Assembly: GCF_958299795.1 (NCBI RefSeq) | Contig: NC_133202.1 | Span: 36,250,438 to 36,314,437 of the forward strand | Direction of reading: 5' to 3' | DNA length: 64,000 bases | Source: Porites lutea | Taxonomy: Eukaryota > Cnidaria > Anthozoa > Scleractinia > Poritidae | Part shown: positions 10,058 through 22,356 of the stretch, one piece after another | How the letters are laid out: each line of letters begins with the position of its first letter | Position numbering within the stretch: the stretch's first letter is position 1 | Notes under the pieces: generated by a model | What the model was told of the DNA's origin: nothing | The model's input: only the letters and a program-made list of their open reading frames with translations | The model's database searches: none | Position numbers and translations under genes: made by a program

Positions 10058-13000
10058 ATGAGAGGATCAGTGCCACTTATTTTAGCCTCGATCCTGGTGA
10101 TAAGTTGCCGCTCATACTCCAATTCAAGTGCTGAATATTGCGAGAACGACACATGCGAATCAATGGACGGACCATGCTTCATTCCACGCCAGAAGGGAAT
10201 ATTAACTCGTCTGGAGGGAGTCAGAGTAGGTTGTTTCGCTTTTTAAGGGGGAGGGGGGATATAAATATAATTTCATTATCAAAATCCAAATGGTGGGGCA
10301 AATGAAATTGCTGTCATATGCCATTTTGTCTGAAAAATTTTATTTTGAACCCAGTACTGAGTGGAATGTTTAGTTTCTTTCTTGTTTATTGTTTTACGCG
10401 TGAGGTAACAGCCGGTCAGATATCAACTGAGTCATTTTTCTTGTAGATATAAAACTTTTGTGGCCTCAAAATTTGTCCCATAATTTGGATGGGTTACCAA
10501 ACAAGGAGAATAAAATCTAGAACAGATATAACGAATATGTTTGAACTATTGGGAGTATCAATGCTACTTTGAATAGGGTAACCTAAGGCTGGTACCAGCA
10601 AAACTGGAAGGGCGCTGGCATGCATGAGCCTCACTGACATTAGCAACCACTGACTCACTTGGTTTGTAGACAGGACACTGGTGAACGATCAACATGTCCA
10701 ACTTCTATTGTATAACAACGATGGACGAGAAGCTAAACATCCTCGCATGTAATAGAACGTAACCAAGAACACCCTGGAACCCGTCAAACGGATAAACGGC
10801 AAACGTCAAGTAAATTTAGCATTTTACAGATCGGGGTTTCTCTTTGACAGGCGTTGCGGGTACTTCCGGGTTTATTTCGGAATGATCCAGGGTGTTCCGG
10901 TGCAGTCAGAGTCTTAGCCCTAATGCCAAACGCTCCTGACCTTCTTTAACTTCCAACTCATTTAGAGTTTCTTTTAGTTGACATCGTGGATTAAGTTAGA
11001 AAATGCTTGATTGGAATTAATAACTTTCCCTCGGAAAAAAATTTGGACGAACTTCTTTAGGACTGTTGGTACTAAAAGTTCTATTCCAATACTAGATTCT
11101 GTAAAAAAGACTTTTGGACGTACATGTACAGCACTTCTTTTGTATCTGTGACGTTTCGCCGCGGTCAGTTTAAAGATCGCATTTCAATCTTTGAAAAATT
11201 AAAGTAAGTGAATAATCAACAGGCCGCTTGTCACTGTACTGTTTGGATTTATTCTTAACCATCTTGAACCAACTTTGGCTGGCCTTCTTGTAATTCGTCA
11301 GTGTATAACAGATGAGGGCAAACAGAGAGATCATCTGTCCAGACGGAATCAGGTGCTCAGGTCGTCTTGAATCAGATTCTTCTCCGGAACGGTTGATCCA
11401 TATTTATGGGTCTCAATGGGGTGGTAGCTCCGACGGTTGACGGTTAACTTTTAGAGCTTTTTACGGTTGACGGTTTTTAAGCGGAAATTTATTGCAAGAG
11501 TGTTAGTAAAGATTATTTTCTACATAGATTTATATTAACTAGTGTGTTTCCTTTTCAGCAGAAATACTTGAAAAAAAGCAAGATTTGAAATGTCTTATTG
11601 AAGCTTTTTGATGGTTAATATCAATCTGCATTTTTGACGGTTGACGGTCAAATTTTAGGCCGTTTGACGGCTGGCGGTTAACCCCATTCAGACCCTCATA
11701 CTAGCATATGTCCAGCCAATGAGAATTTTGTAAATAGAATCAACCGACGTATCGACTATGCAATATTCGCAATAAAATATCAATAGATATTCAGTGTTAA
11801 TTTATGCCAGTAGCTTCGACATCTGAAAATGTTTTGCGCACAGCCATGTGATGTTCTTTTTCCTTTTCAGGTTGGTCACAGGCAGGAAGTGACGCTAGGG
11901 GAGGATGGAAAATATGAAGTCATAACTCGAGCTATGAAGCCCTTATTGTTTGGTTAGTGAAAAATACCATATTTGCTTCAACCACCAGACTCCTGGCCTG
12001 CCTACACATTAGGGACAGACCATTAGAAAAGTTCTGGGGGAGGGGAGGGGGGGATTTTCAAGCCGTATGGATTTTTTTTGGCGTCAACTTTTTCCTTCTA
12101 TGAATTTTTAAGGCCAATGCATTAATATTGTTAGGGGTCTTGACTTGGTGTACATGATTTTTTTTTTTATTTAATTTTCCCTTGCGCGCATATGTTTTTG
12201 TACCTTGCCCCTACTTAAATTTTCTAATGGTCAGTCAATTATTGGTCTTTTAGCATTCATACGCTCTGTACATTCTTGTATACTTAAGAATGGGCCATTT
12301 GCAGCTAAACCGTCACATGGTGTACAAAAACACCTCGCATGGACTCAAACAACGCTTGAGACGTTGAAAGAATTTTTACGTTATGGAACTCTTTTGGTTT
12401 TCTTGCCCCACGTCTTTCTTCACTTGTGTCTTATTTTTTTCTAGAAATTCCCAATTTCCTATCTGAGGACGAATGTGACTATATCATAACACTGGCCAGT
12501 GAGAACGAGCTGATGAATAGTGTTGCAAAAGGAGGGCTCACAGAGGCTGATAACTGGAAATTTGATCCATACAGTGAGTAATAACACGGCTTCATGAATC
12601 TTATATTAAGAAATTAGAGAGTGAAACAATGTACAGTCTGAGAAAACAGCCTACATTTTGCGACGCCACCACTTGTTTTCCTGCGAAATAGCGTCTCACA
12701 AACGAGCGCAGAAATCCTATACAGATGACGATCACTAACCAGATCCGGGTAGTACTTCTGATTGTTGGTAGCGCGCCGGAAATTTGTTTCAACCGATTCA
12801 GGAAGCACTACTCGGATCTGGGTGATGACGCCGCCGTCAGCCTTCATCTTCTTCTTTTACGCCATAAGATCTCTCAGGATCTGTAGACCCACTCTGATGC
12901 TGTATTATTGTTAAGTCTCTCTTCTCAGCAGGGCTGATAGCCTGCGATGCCGTTGGCCATCAGTATGAAATTTCTGCAAACGTTGCTCAGACGTCATTTC

Positions 13001-16000
13001 GCGGGGAAATCAGTAGTGGTGTCTTGAAATGGCGGCTGTTTTCTCAGGGTGAACCGCTAGAAAACTGGCAGAAATCACATTATAGCAAGACATGTTCGAC
13101 CGGCAACCTGTTGTTCTTCCCAAAAACAAAATCAAAAAAAACTTCGGTAGTACCACTTTTCCGGAAGAAACTCTCTTGAAATGAAAGAGAGAGAGAGGGG
13201 AGGGGTGTAGATGACAGTCCCAATTAAAGATTTGCCTGTAACTTTTACCAGGGAAGCCGAAATTGGTAAACTTCGTGGAACACGATTCAGTATGAACGAG
13301 GACCTCTCGGGTATCAACCAGTGCGGCAAGACCACGTGAAACACTACTATGCCAAACCTAGACCTTTCATGAGAAGAACGAAACTTACCGAGTTACTAAT
13401 CAAAGGTTCGACCTCTGGCTCAGTTTAGTTCTATCCGTCCAACGTTTGACCCAGCAGACGATCTTAACTTAATTTAGGTCGACCAAATAAAATTAGAGTT
13501 TGGTTCGCCTCATTTTTGGTCTAGGCCCTAGTGAAGGGACACTAACTACAAAAGCAGCAGCTAAGGTCGAGGCCAAACGTCAAACCTTTCATGAGACGTA
13601 CCAAACTCTAACGTGGGTCGACCTAAATTAAGTTAAGATCCTCTGTTGGGTCAGACGTCGAACTTAAGACGCGTTGAACCGGAATTAACTGAATCTGACC
13701 CGAGTCGGCCAGCGGGTGTCCAATAATGAATTTTCTCCCGAACGAGACTAAATATACAAATTTTAAATTTATTGGTTTAGTTCCCCGCATGTGAAGATTA
13801 GAAGTTTGTTCCGGAGACGATCATTGGACGTTCTATCCGTCTGCTTCAGACGGATAGTTAACAAATCGACCACAATTTTCCGTGGTCTACGTTCTTATAG
13901 ACCATAGATATGACGCCATAAAATGTTCAAAACTCAAGTGGATCCACAAGCCGCAGGCGAGTGTTTTCACTACATAAGTTTGGTTCGTCTAATGAAAAGT
14001 TCCACGTTTGGCCTAGCCGAGACCAATTTGATTGTTCGTTGAAGTCAGGTTTTCCTTAGTGACTGACTTTTATTTATTTGAACATTTTTGATTAGTAATT
14101 CTTACGAGCAACGCATTCTTTAAGATGAAGAACATTCAATCAATTAAATGTGCGTTTCAGTTCAAGGCAAAGCAAATGGACCCAGGGGACTGTATAAAAA
14201 CTGGGACTTTGATCTAGACGGGAAAATTACTATAGAGGAGGTGAGGCTATAGCTTAGCAGCGGTCTTCATTCCAGGATAAAAATATGTACTAAACAACAC
14301 AGTTGATCCTATATCATTTACTGAATTCATGACTAGGTACGGTTCTAAAATATATCAGTTTGACAAAGACAAAGTTTATTTGCAGATAAAAAACTTTGCA
14401 AAGAGATACAGATATCTATACCTCACAGACGAGGAAGTGAAAAAGATGTAAGTTGTCGCCGTCCATCTACTGTAGTGTGTACTGTAGAATGTTGTGTTAT
14501 GGTTTTAAATGAGTTTTTTCGCAACCAATTGATTTGGATGATTATTTAAAACAAGGGACATTAAAAATAATATTTTGTTATTTGTTTTCAGATTCACCGA
14601 CTTGAACTTACACACTTTTTTAGATGATGGTATGTAACTACTAGAATAAGCTTAAAACTTTGCGCAACAACTCCCAAAAAAAACGCCACAACAAGCAACA
14701 GGGTGTGCAAACGGACGCAATGTGTAACATCCATATCCAACAATATTCGGAGTTGTTGGCCAACACATGTTGCATCCGTTTGCAGGGGGCTTTACTGTGA
14801 TTGACAGTCTTATCTTTGCATTCATTGCCTCTGGTATATTTCAAAACAAAAAAAAGAAAAGAAAAGAAAAGAAAGCTACATCATCCTCTTGGTCTAGACA
14901 GATCACGCATGCCAGATCGCACTAAGGGTCTAGAGTGCGCCTCTTACTTGCGCTATCGATTCCGCGCTTTATGTGATAAAATACTTAATGAACATTTCTG
15001 GGGTTGAGGAGTCTTTCTCGGAGCAGATCCGATCTGCCATGTTAGACCAGGATCTATTATGGAGAAAAAAAAATGTAGATTTACATCAAATTTGCTCGAG
15101 GTAGATATCATGTATACTGAATCGCAAACAAAGAGGAAAAGCAATGGCATGGCAAATGCCGTATTTCCTCTCTAACTTACATGCAACCTCATGTGAATTA
15201 GGATACAAACGTTCTATTTACAACCTTTGCCCTTGTTTTTCTCCTAGTTTTTTGCCTAATATTTATCTCGAGCAAATCAGATGTAAATGTATTCTGTGAG
15301 ATCTATTTGCCTTGAAAAGAAGGAATATCATGATGTGTATATTCACTGATAAGACCAACTGCTGATAGCTGTTAGTGAGTTATATGGCTTAATCAGACCT
15401 CTCTTTTTCCAAAATAGGCATAATTACTCCTGAGGAGTTTGAACATTTGAACACCATTTTGATCGACAGTTACATGTATGAAATGGGTCGTAGCCATCCT
15501 CGCCACAGAGAAAGATTCAGTGAACAAACATGGCTGACGCAAGAACACGAAGACGGGCTTCTTCAGGGAATTCGCTTGAGGTACAATAAAACATGTCCAG
15601 TTTCTTGTACGATGAAATATTTAGAATTATTTTAATTTCATTTTAGATTAATGGGTCTTTTTTCACATCATAACATTTAACCTTATGGCTAAAAGACAAA
15701 CGAAGAAATATAGTTTTGTTAATCAGGAGTTCGAGTAGCTGAGTTCGCTTAGCCTGTATTCGCAAGCTGTTCGCATTCATTGCTGTGTATTTTACTTTGC
15801 AACCCAGTCTTCACGCTGTAAGGGTTGAATGCAAAACCCCAAACCACTTCCACATTTCCCATAATGTACCTCATTCGCCTCCCAAAATTATGCATAACCT
15901 TGTTTTTCATTTCTCGTGGGTATTACACACTGTAATTTTCAGGGAGTTATAATAACTCCTCTAGTGGGGCTAATTTAACTTCTTACATTGGAGTTATTTT

Positions 16001-18486
16001 TCGTGGAGTTATTTTAACTCCAAAAAGGAGTTTAAAGAACTCTTTTTCAGGAGTAAAAGAGACCCAAGATATTGAGGAGTTAAAATAACCCCAAAAAAGG
16101 AGTTATCCTGTACCTAAAATTTTTACTCCACTTTCAGAGTTAAATTAACTCCAAAAAGAGTAAAAACAACCCATGTAAGGAGTACAAGTAACCCCATTTC
16201 GGAGTAATTTTAACTCCAGACTGGGAGTAAAAAGAACTCTTTTTCAGGAGTAAAAATGACCCCAAATTAGGAGTTAAAATAACCCCAAAAAAGGGGTTAT
16301 CCTGTAGGTAAAATTTTTACTCCATTTTTGGAGTTATAATAACTCCCTAAAAATTACGGTGCAGCCATTCCAAGAGAAATTGAAAACAATGCTTATGCAA
16401 AATTTTTTTGGGAAAAATAAGGTGAGGACTTTACACAAACGAAAGCACCAAGTCAGAAAATGTTATTCCCACGCCGGAAATCGAACCCGGGCCGTATATC
16501 GGTGAAAGCGCCGATTATCCTTACCATGTACTAAACCAGGTAGGAGTGATTGGTTCCTGGAGGCAGAAGTAAAGAACTTTATGTCACTTAAGCGAGAGTT
16601 GCTAAATAAAACAAACCGCTTTCATTGTAAAAACTGTACTTTTACCTATTCTAACTGAAAGTAAAGAAAATTTTTTTCAGGCAGGCCTGTGGCGACGAGC
16701 GAGAGCGTCAAAACCGTAACCAGTGGTTGGAGAACAGAGACATACACAGTGTCATACAGCTTAAATGAATAGGAGTGTTTATAACTTAATTAATATGCAG
16801 CGTTTTTAACTGATAACTTATGATCACAGGTTGTCATAAACAAATATAAATAAAACTGTTTTGTACATTGTTGTCTCATAGGGTTCAAGCCCTAACAAAA
16901 CTCCCGGATGAGATAATTTACGGAAGCGAGTACATACAGGTACGATGCTGGTGAAGATTCAGCTTGTACCCTTAAATCTAAGTCTACTTTTTCCTGAAGT
17001 GCTTACCAAGCGTTTAATTATTGATTATCCACTTAAATTTATAAATTTATAAATTGTACGTTGTTTCATTGTCTAATTATAAGATGGATCCAATCTAGAA
17101 AAAAAAAACCTGCTCTTCTAATTACCTATGACCGCAATTTAACTTGGGGTACTAAATTAAAAATGCCGTTTTTATGTACCTCTATTTAAGTTGGCTTGGT
17201 GCAATTTTTGAATTCTTATTACCTGACCTTTCCTTCGTTCTCTCCTGTTCACCCCTGTTTTTAATCCGTTGAGTAGTCTCCCGGCCAAACGGATGTTTCA
17301 TAGTGTAGTTCCTTTGCTCTGTGTTTTGCTTGCATTGCTTCGCGGCCGTTGACCGAGCTTTCTTCTGTTTACTTTAGTCCATTCCCAGTTCATAAGGTAA
17401 ACCCACAATTATGCATGAAATTTGATATAAATGATGTGTGATTATGTACCTCGACTGTATGCTAATTATCTGGCAGGTTGTTCGTTACGGAGTTGACGGA
17501 CATTACCACGCCCACCTTGACAGTGAAACTCATGAGAATCCGGAGATACGCTGTTGTCATCAGATTCCAAACGCTGGAACAGATGGCCGTGGAGCAAAAT
17601 GCAAGTTGTGCAGGTAATAGGGATGTCTAGTGCAGCGGCTCACTATCTAGTATGACAATATTTTGGAAATCAAGAGAGCATTCTCTCATGTGGAAACAAT
17701 GGAATCGAATCTCAGTAAATGGCAATGTGATCCCACTTGCTGTAAAAATTTGTTGCAGTTAAATTGCTCTTACTGCAATATAAAGTTTCCGTTTGCTCTA
17801 CGTTGCTCTACATTGAGCATCTTCTTTTTTTAAAGTCACACGATCTTTACGCCAGAAAGGTTCGTTTAATTTTCCTAACATCTTAAACTAATCACTTTGT
17901 CAGGTATGTCACAATCCTGTATTTCTTGAATGAAGTACCCGCCGGTGGTGAAACAGCGTTTCCATTAGCTGATAATGCCACTTTCGACAAAGAGGTTTGT
18001 GTAATTTGCTGTTCGCACTTCTTTCTGTTCTATCGAAAGTATTTTTTATGCTTCATTTTCTTTATGTAACAGTTTTCCCCTCTTATCCCTCCCTTACAGA
18101 CGCCCACGAGCCACCCAGGCTAAGTGAAGATCGTCAAAAGTAATTTCCAATTAACTGAAACGCTCCCGTAAAATTTTCACTTGCAGCTTATAGGAGCCAT
18201 TCGACCAAAACAAGACCTTTACAACCTGAGGGAATATTGTCATAAATCGAATTTGGTTGTAACTCCCAGAAAAGGAACTGCTATCATGTGGTATAACCAC
18301 TTCATGGACCCGGAAAGTAACTGGATGGGAGAAATGGACCCATATTCAATTCACGGAGGATGCGCGGTAAGGAAAGGGATCAAGTGGATCGCAAATAATT
18401 GGATCGCCGCTCCATATAAAAAGCATGCTCATGTCCCAAGCACATACAAACTCGGCCCGGACACTTCTTTTACCGAATGGGTGTGA
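10058..18486 (+). CDS. P4HTM-like prolyl 4-hydroxylase, gene A (complete, 435 aa)
   Basis: Eleven exons: 10058-10225, 11871-11952, 12445-12573, 14161-14240, 14386-14447, 14592-14629, 15418-15580, 16882-16939, 17477-17613, 17904-17994, 18187-18486; all GT-AG and in frame. The product is an Fe(II)/2-oxoglutarate dioxygenase expected in the ER or secretory lumen, hydroxylating prolines of unknown substrates. The N-terminus (PLILASILVISC) is a signal peptide or anchor, followed by a C-x4-C...GPC motif. EF-hand loop DFDLDGKITIEE (142-153) is a good calcium site; a second, degenerate one follows (DDGIITPEEF). Catalytic core: iron ligands H273 and D275 (GHYHAHLD) and H392 (SIHGGC), 2OG-binding K402 (KGIKWIANNW), plus the family blocks [17 protein letters not shown] and GTAIMWYNH. 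Human P4HTM is about 500 aa; this is slightly shorter at the N-terminus. It is convergent with gene B. Introns hold several MITEs. Confidence 0.94.
11408..11695. repeat. TIR DNA element, GGGTCTCAATGGGGT family, copy 2
   Basis: Shares GGGTCTCAATGGGGT ends and GACGG(T/C)TGACGGTTAAC internal units with the element at 301-747, but is about 160 bases shorter inside. Lies in intron 1 of gene A. Confidence 0.8.
12012..12236. repeat. TIR element, GGGACRGACCATTAGAAAAG family, copy 1
   Basis: The left end GGGACAGACCATTAGAAAAG faces TTTTCTAATGGTC at the right end. A G-rich stretch follows the left end, as in the sister copy at 44649-44891. Lies in intron 2 of gene A. Confidence 0.65.
13351..14012. repeat. 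fold-back repeat with GTTTGGTTCGTCT(C/A)ATGAAA units
   Basis: Ends GCCAAACCTAGACCTTTCAT and, in reverse, GCCAAACGTGGAACTTTTCA. Inside, inverted blocks around GACCCA...GATCTTAACTTAATTTAGG (about 13450 and 13640) give an imperfect palindrome. A related fragment lies at about 39590-39690. In intron 3 of gene A. Confidence 0.55.
15928..16361. mobile_element. CACTA-like non-autonomous element of GGAGTTA units, copy 1
   Basis: Begins CACTGTAATTTTCAGGGAGT and ends in the inverse (CTCCCTAAAAATTACGGTG). Between lie about twenty GGAGTTA/TAACTCC/GGAGTAAAA units at a spacing near 20-25 bases, so the whole element can pair with itself. A near-identical copy is at 62011-62457. CACYG ends and a possible 2-bp duplication (CA/CA) suggest EnSpm/CACTA or a related family; this is inference. 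In intron 7 of gene A. Confidence 0.8.
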
Positions 18487-20470
18487 CAAGATCTGAGGGG
18501 CTGCAGAGGAGAGTTTCCTGTTCTGCATTACAAACACTGGCAAAATAACAAAACAATTGTTCAATATTGCGCGAAGCGCTGTCAATTGGGGTTGCTCGAC
18601 TATGATCAGTGATTGAGGCTGTTTTAAACTCTTGAAAAATACCGTCAACACGGTACTCTAGCATCAAAAAATTAAATCCTCATTTGATGTCTTTCTACAT
18701 TTCCTATTAAAGAATTGGCGAGAAGTTGTTTAAGTATCCGAATTCAATTCATCTTGTGATTTTTTTCGCTTTGTTTTATGAAGCATAGATATTACAAGGA
18801 GAAACTGATTGCCGTTGATCACTCTCTTGGCTCAAGGGTCAGCGGTAGGTCATGGAAACAAAGTTTATGTAGTGGACCTGCGTTCATTTTCAAAGAGGCA
18901 ACGACTAATGTAAGGGCCTGGCCGAGCTACTGGCATGGTGAAGGTTTTTGGCTTTTTAAATTGATATAGATAAAAAATGTACAACTGTGCAACTGCAGCA
19001 ACTTGTCTTATAAGACAGAAGCGACAACAACAGCGTTATTAAAACTTAGCATAAAGAAATGAGGTTTGCAGATTACAAGAAATATTTTCAATAAAATAAT
19101 TTACCGTTGAAATAAAAACGAAAAATATAGTAATAAGCACTCAATATTATCATAGTAAGTTTTTGGAAAATAAAGAAATCGTGAATGCAATAATCCTTTG
19201 CAATAAAATAATGTTTCTGAGAGGGTGATTGGCTTATTATAAAATAACTGAGATAGTACGCGTGATCTGATTGGTCAAAAACCTATGGTTTATTATACCG
19301 GTAAACCCATAGAAAAAGGCATCCGGACCACGAGCCATAAACAAAACCCGCTATTGATCTGCAAACAACGATTTTAGAAAGGCTAAAAAACAGAACAAGT
19401 TACTTACCCAGCCGTTCTTAATATTAAAAACGTTGGTTTCCACATTTTATTACTGAGTCTCACAATTCGCTACTGCCATAGCTTTAGAAGTTATAAAGTA
19501 CAAAGCTGGAAAACTGTCTACATTTCACGACGATGCCAATCGCAGAGAAAGACAATAACTGTGTGAATTTCTGGTGTAGAAAGTCTCTAGGAAAACTTAC
19601 CCATGTGCCAACCAGCAACAAAACGGATAGTTTTAGCATTCTTGATTTATTTTATGTCAAAATTAAATGCCTTAATGAAAGAAATTGTTCCAAAAAGAGA
19701 TCTCTGATCAAGATATGGTACAAAATCTGCCGCTGTGGGTTGTAAACAAGCTGCCAACGATGATGAAAGATGTCAGAGTTTCGTGCCGGTTTTTTCCAAC
19801 ATTTGCACAAATTATTCGGTGATATCGATGCCATAACCTACCTCAAACCACCTGACTTCACGAATCGACAAATATTTACGCCAATATGTGGCTACGGCAA
19901 AGAAACCTTTCTCCACCACTGACATATTTCCATCGGTCGCTGTACGCGCATATAAAGTTACATGCGACAACTTCGCAAATGCAGCCACGTCGTTACCCCA
20001 GCATTTCTTGATCATAATAGTCCAGAAAACAGATCTCAAACCACTGCAGCTTGTAAAAAGTGAATGAAGTCCTCCATTACAATAGCTGTCAGTTCCGTCT
20101 GTAACAATGAAATTCTTACGGATCGACTCAACAAAATACAGCTGCGTACAGTCTGATGTTCAATTAATTTCTACTTCTGTAGTAAACAAACCATGAACGT
20201 ATTCTTTCATTGTATGTTCGCATGAATATGTGTTGACTTTTCCTGTAAAACAACTTTCATAAGTTATCATGTAATGAGTGCAAAAACTCGTGTTTTGAAG
20301 TGCTGTTGTTTGTTGTTTGACTGAACTGAGTTTTGAGAAAGTTCAACGCTATTAAATCGTGAGTCATGATTGGCTTATGATGACTTTAGAGAGAAGACGT
20401 GACTTGATCACGGTACTAGAACCATACTTTTTACCTAAAACACTCCATTCTTCTAGAAGTTATTTTATAA
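18487..20470. other. 3' flank of gene A and intergenic
   Basis: Holds gene A's 3' UTR (an ATTAAA near 18705 is a weak poly(A) candidate). A repeat fragment at about 19226-19330 contains ACCGGTAAACCCATAGAAA, which is shared with the fold-back element at 20471-20657. No supported gene. Confidence 0.45.
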
Positions 20471-20657
20471 AAGCAATAGACCACACTTTCTATGGGTTTA
20501 CCGGCGTGATAACCCACTTGGGATGTTGGGAGAACACTCGAAAAGCTTGTAAATCACTCGCCTTCGGCTCGTGATTTACAAACTTTTCTCTTGTTCTCCC
20601 AACATCCCGCGTGGGTTATCACGCCGGTAAACCCATAGAAAGTGTGGTCTATTGCTT
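20471..20657. repeat. 187-bp fold-back MITE with near-perfect arms
   Basis: Arms of about 85 bases, beginning AAGCAATAGACCACACTTTC on each side, pair almost without mismatch around a centre near CTCGCCTTCGGCTCG. The arms include TATGGGTTTACCGGCGTGATAA. Related end sequence is seen at about 19290-19310. No coding capacity. Confidence 0.85.
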
Positions 20658-22356
20658 AATTAACTTACATGGACCAGTGTCCAAGACCGTTTATCTAGCA
20701 CTCCTATAGTTTTGTTTTTTTTTTTTCCTCGCCTCCTCCGCACCCCCCTTTTTCTTACAGTATTCCTAGCAATGTGCTTTCTTCTCCCCCAAACAGCAAG
20801 GTTTAATAGGATTAGACCTAGAGGGAGTAAAAGATCAGGGAGGGAACTGCAAGGAGGTCATTTCTTTCACCTCCCCACCTCTTATGGCTGCGAGCCTGAC
20901 GAAGTTTTCTCGAGGGCTAAACCGTCACTTGCGAGGAAAATGACACACTAAGGGAAGAGAGAATTTCCTTGTGGATGGGGCGTTTTCAGACGCGCTCGCG
21001 TATTTCAATCAGACAGTCACTCTACTTTCCTTTAGGGAAATATTAGGCAGTAATTTTTTATTTAGTTTACTACTCATACTACACCAGGTTACCTTCGTCG
21101 CTTACTGGTGATTGTTTAGATACCGGTCCCTATAAGCTACAGCACTCTAATATGACCCCCTAGTACGACTAGAAAAGCTTAAAATAGCTAGGTTCAAGCT
21201 GAACAAGGAGGAATTACTGGACAGTGTAAAAGTAATCCTGTCGGGCGATCTTCTTATTATTATTCTTTTTGTTTCGGAGAAGCACGAAATTCGAGAAAAG
21301 CAAAGGGAAAAAAGGAAGTAGCCTGTTCACAGACCCTCTATTTCCGTCAAGCGCGCGTCATAAAACATAAATCGCGAAAAGAACGAAAAGAAAAATAAAA
21401 CAACGTCCGTGTACAGGCTGAAAGGAACCGCCCTATTCCCCCCTCCTCTTAACGAGAAAAAGGATGAAGGACCGCTTGATCGCAGGTTAAAGTAATCCCT
21501 GCAGCTTTCATACAAGGTTTTTGTCGAAAGTTACACGGTACAAGATACCTCGTCTAATTTTCACCAATTATGTATGACGTATATTCATATTGATGAATGC
21601 CACGTATGTTTACCCAAATGTGGCAATCACATCATCGCTCTACTTAAAGTCAAGCTTTTGCCGGGGATTTAGAAGTAGATTTTCGTATTCCTGGCGTGCC
21701 GAACTTAACGAGGTGGGTTTCATTAAATACAGCTAAAAGTAATTTACCCATATCACAGAAAGATGTATCCATTAAGGCATCTATTATCTTTGTAATAACG
21801 CGTGTTTGTGCTCAAAAACGTTTTACACTTTAATTATGGTTTTTGAATTCCGTCTTACTTACAGATATTGGGGATTCATTTTTCGCACACCCTTCGCCAC
21901 GCTTCCAAGCTCTTTAACATAGAAACTAAGTTTGATTGTAAGAATAACTCGCCGCAAAGGTTGCTTACCATAACGATCCGTACAAAGTACTACACAAATC
22001 AGCTGAACAGACGTAAAAGAGTGGAAAAATTACAATGCCCTGAAAGCATCCCAAACGAACTCCGCGAACCATTTGATTTTCCAAACGGGATTTCCGGTTT
22101 TTCGAAAAAAGTCGGTTATTCACACTATTGGTAAGAATTCAAGATCACCTATAGGCTTTTTAAAAATATACTTAGATACGAGTGTCATTTAATCAGATTT
22201 TTATGTTATGGTACTTTTCTTTAATTATAAAATCAAAACTTCACTAGGTGTTAGTCAAAGAGCCGTTTCAAAAATAATTTATAGCTTGTATATTTCCAAT
22301 AGTTGTTTCATAATTAACTACGGACAGTTAACTATCGGCTTGTAAGAAAGAAAGCA
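20658..22356. other. intergenic between convergent genes A and B, no gene seen
   Basis: Contains the 3' flank of gene B. No repeat ends or ORF with domain features are recognised. An 88-codon ORF at 21868-22134 shows nothing protein-like. Confidence 0.4.

Noticed and set aside
21868-22134. 88-codon plus-strand ORF
   Set aside because: No recognisable motif, no paralogue in the window and no splice partner; likely chance.
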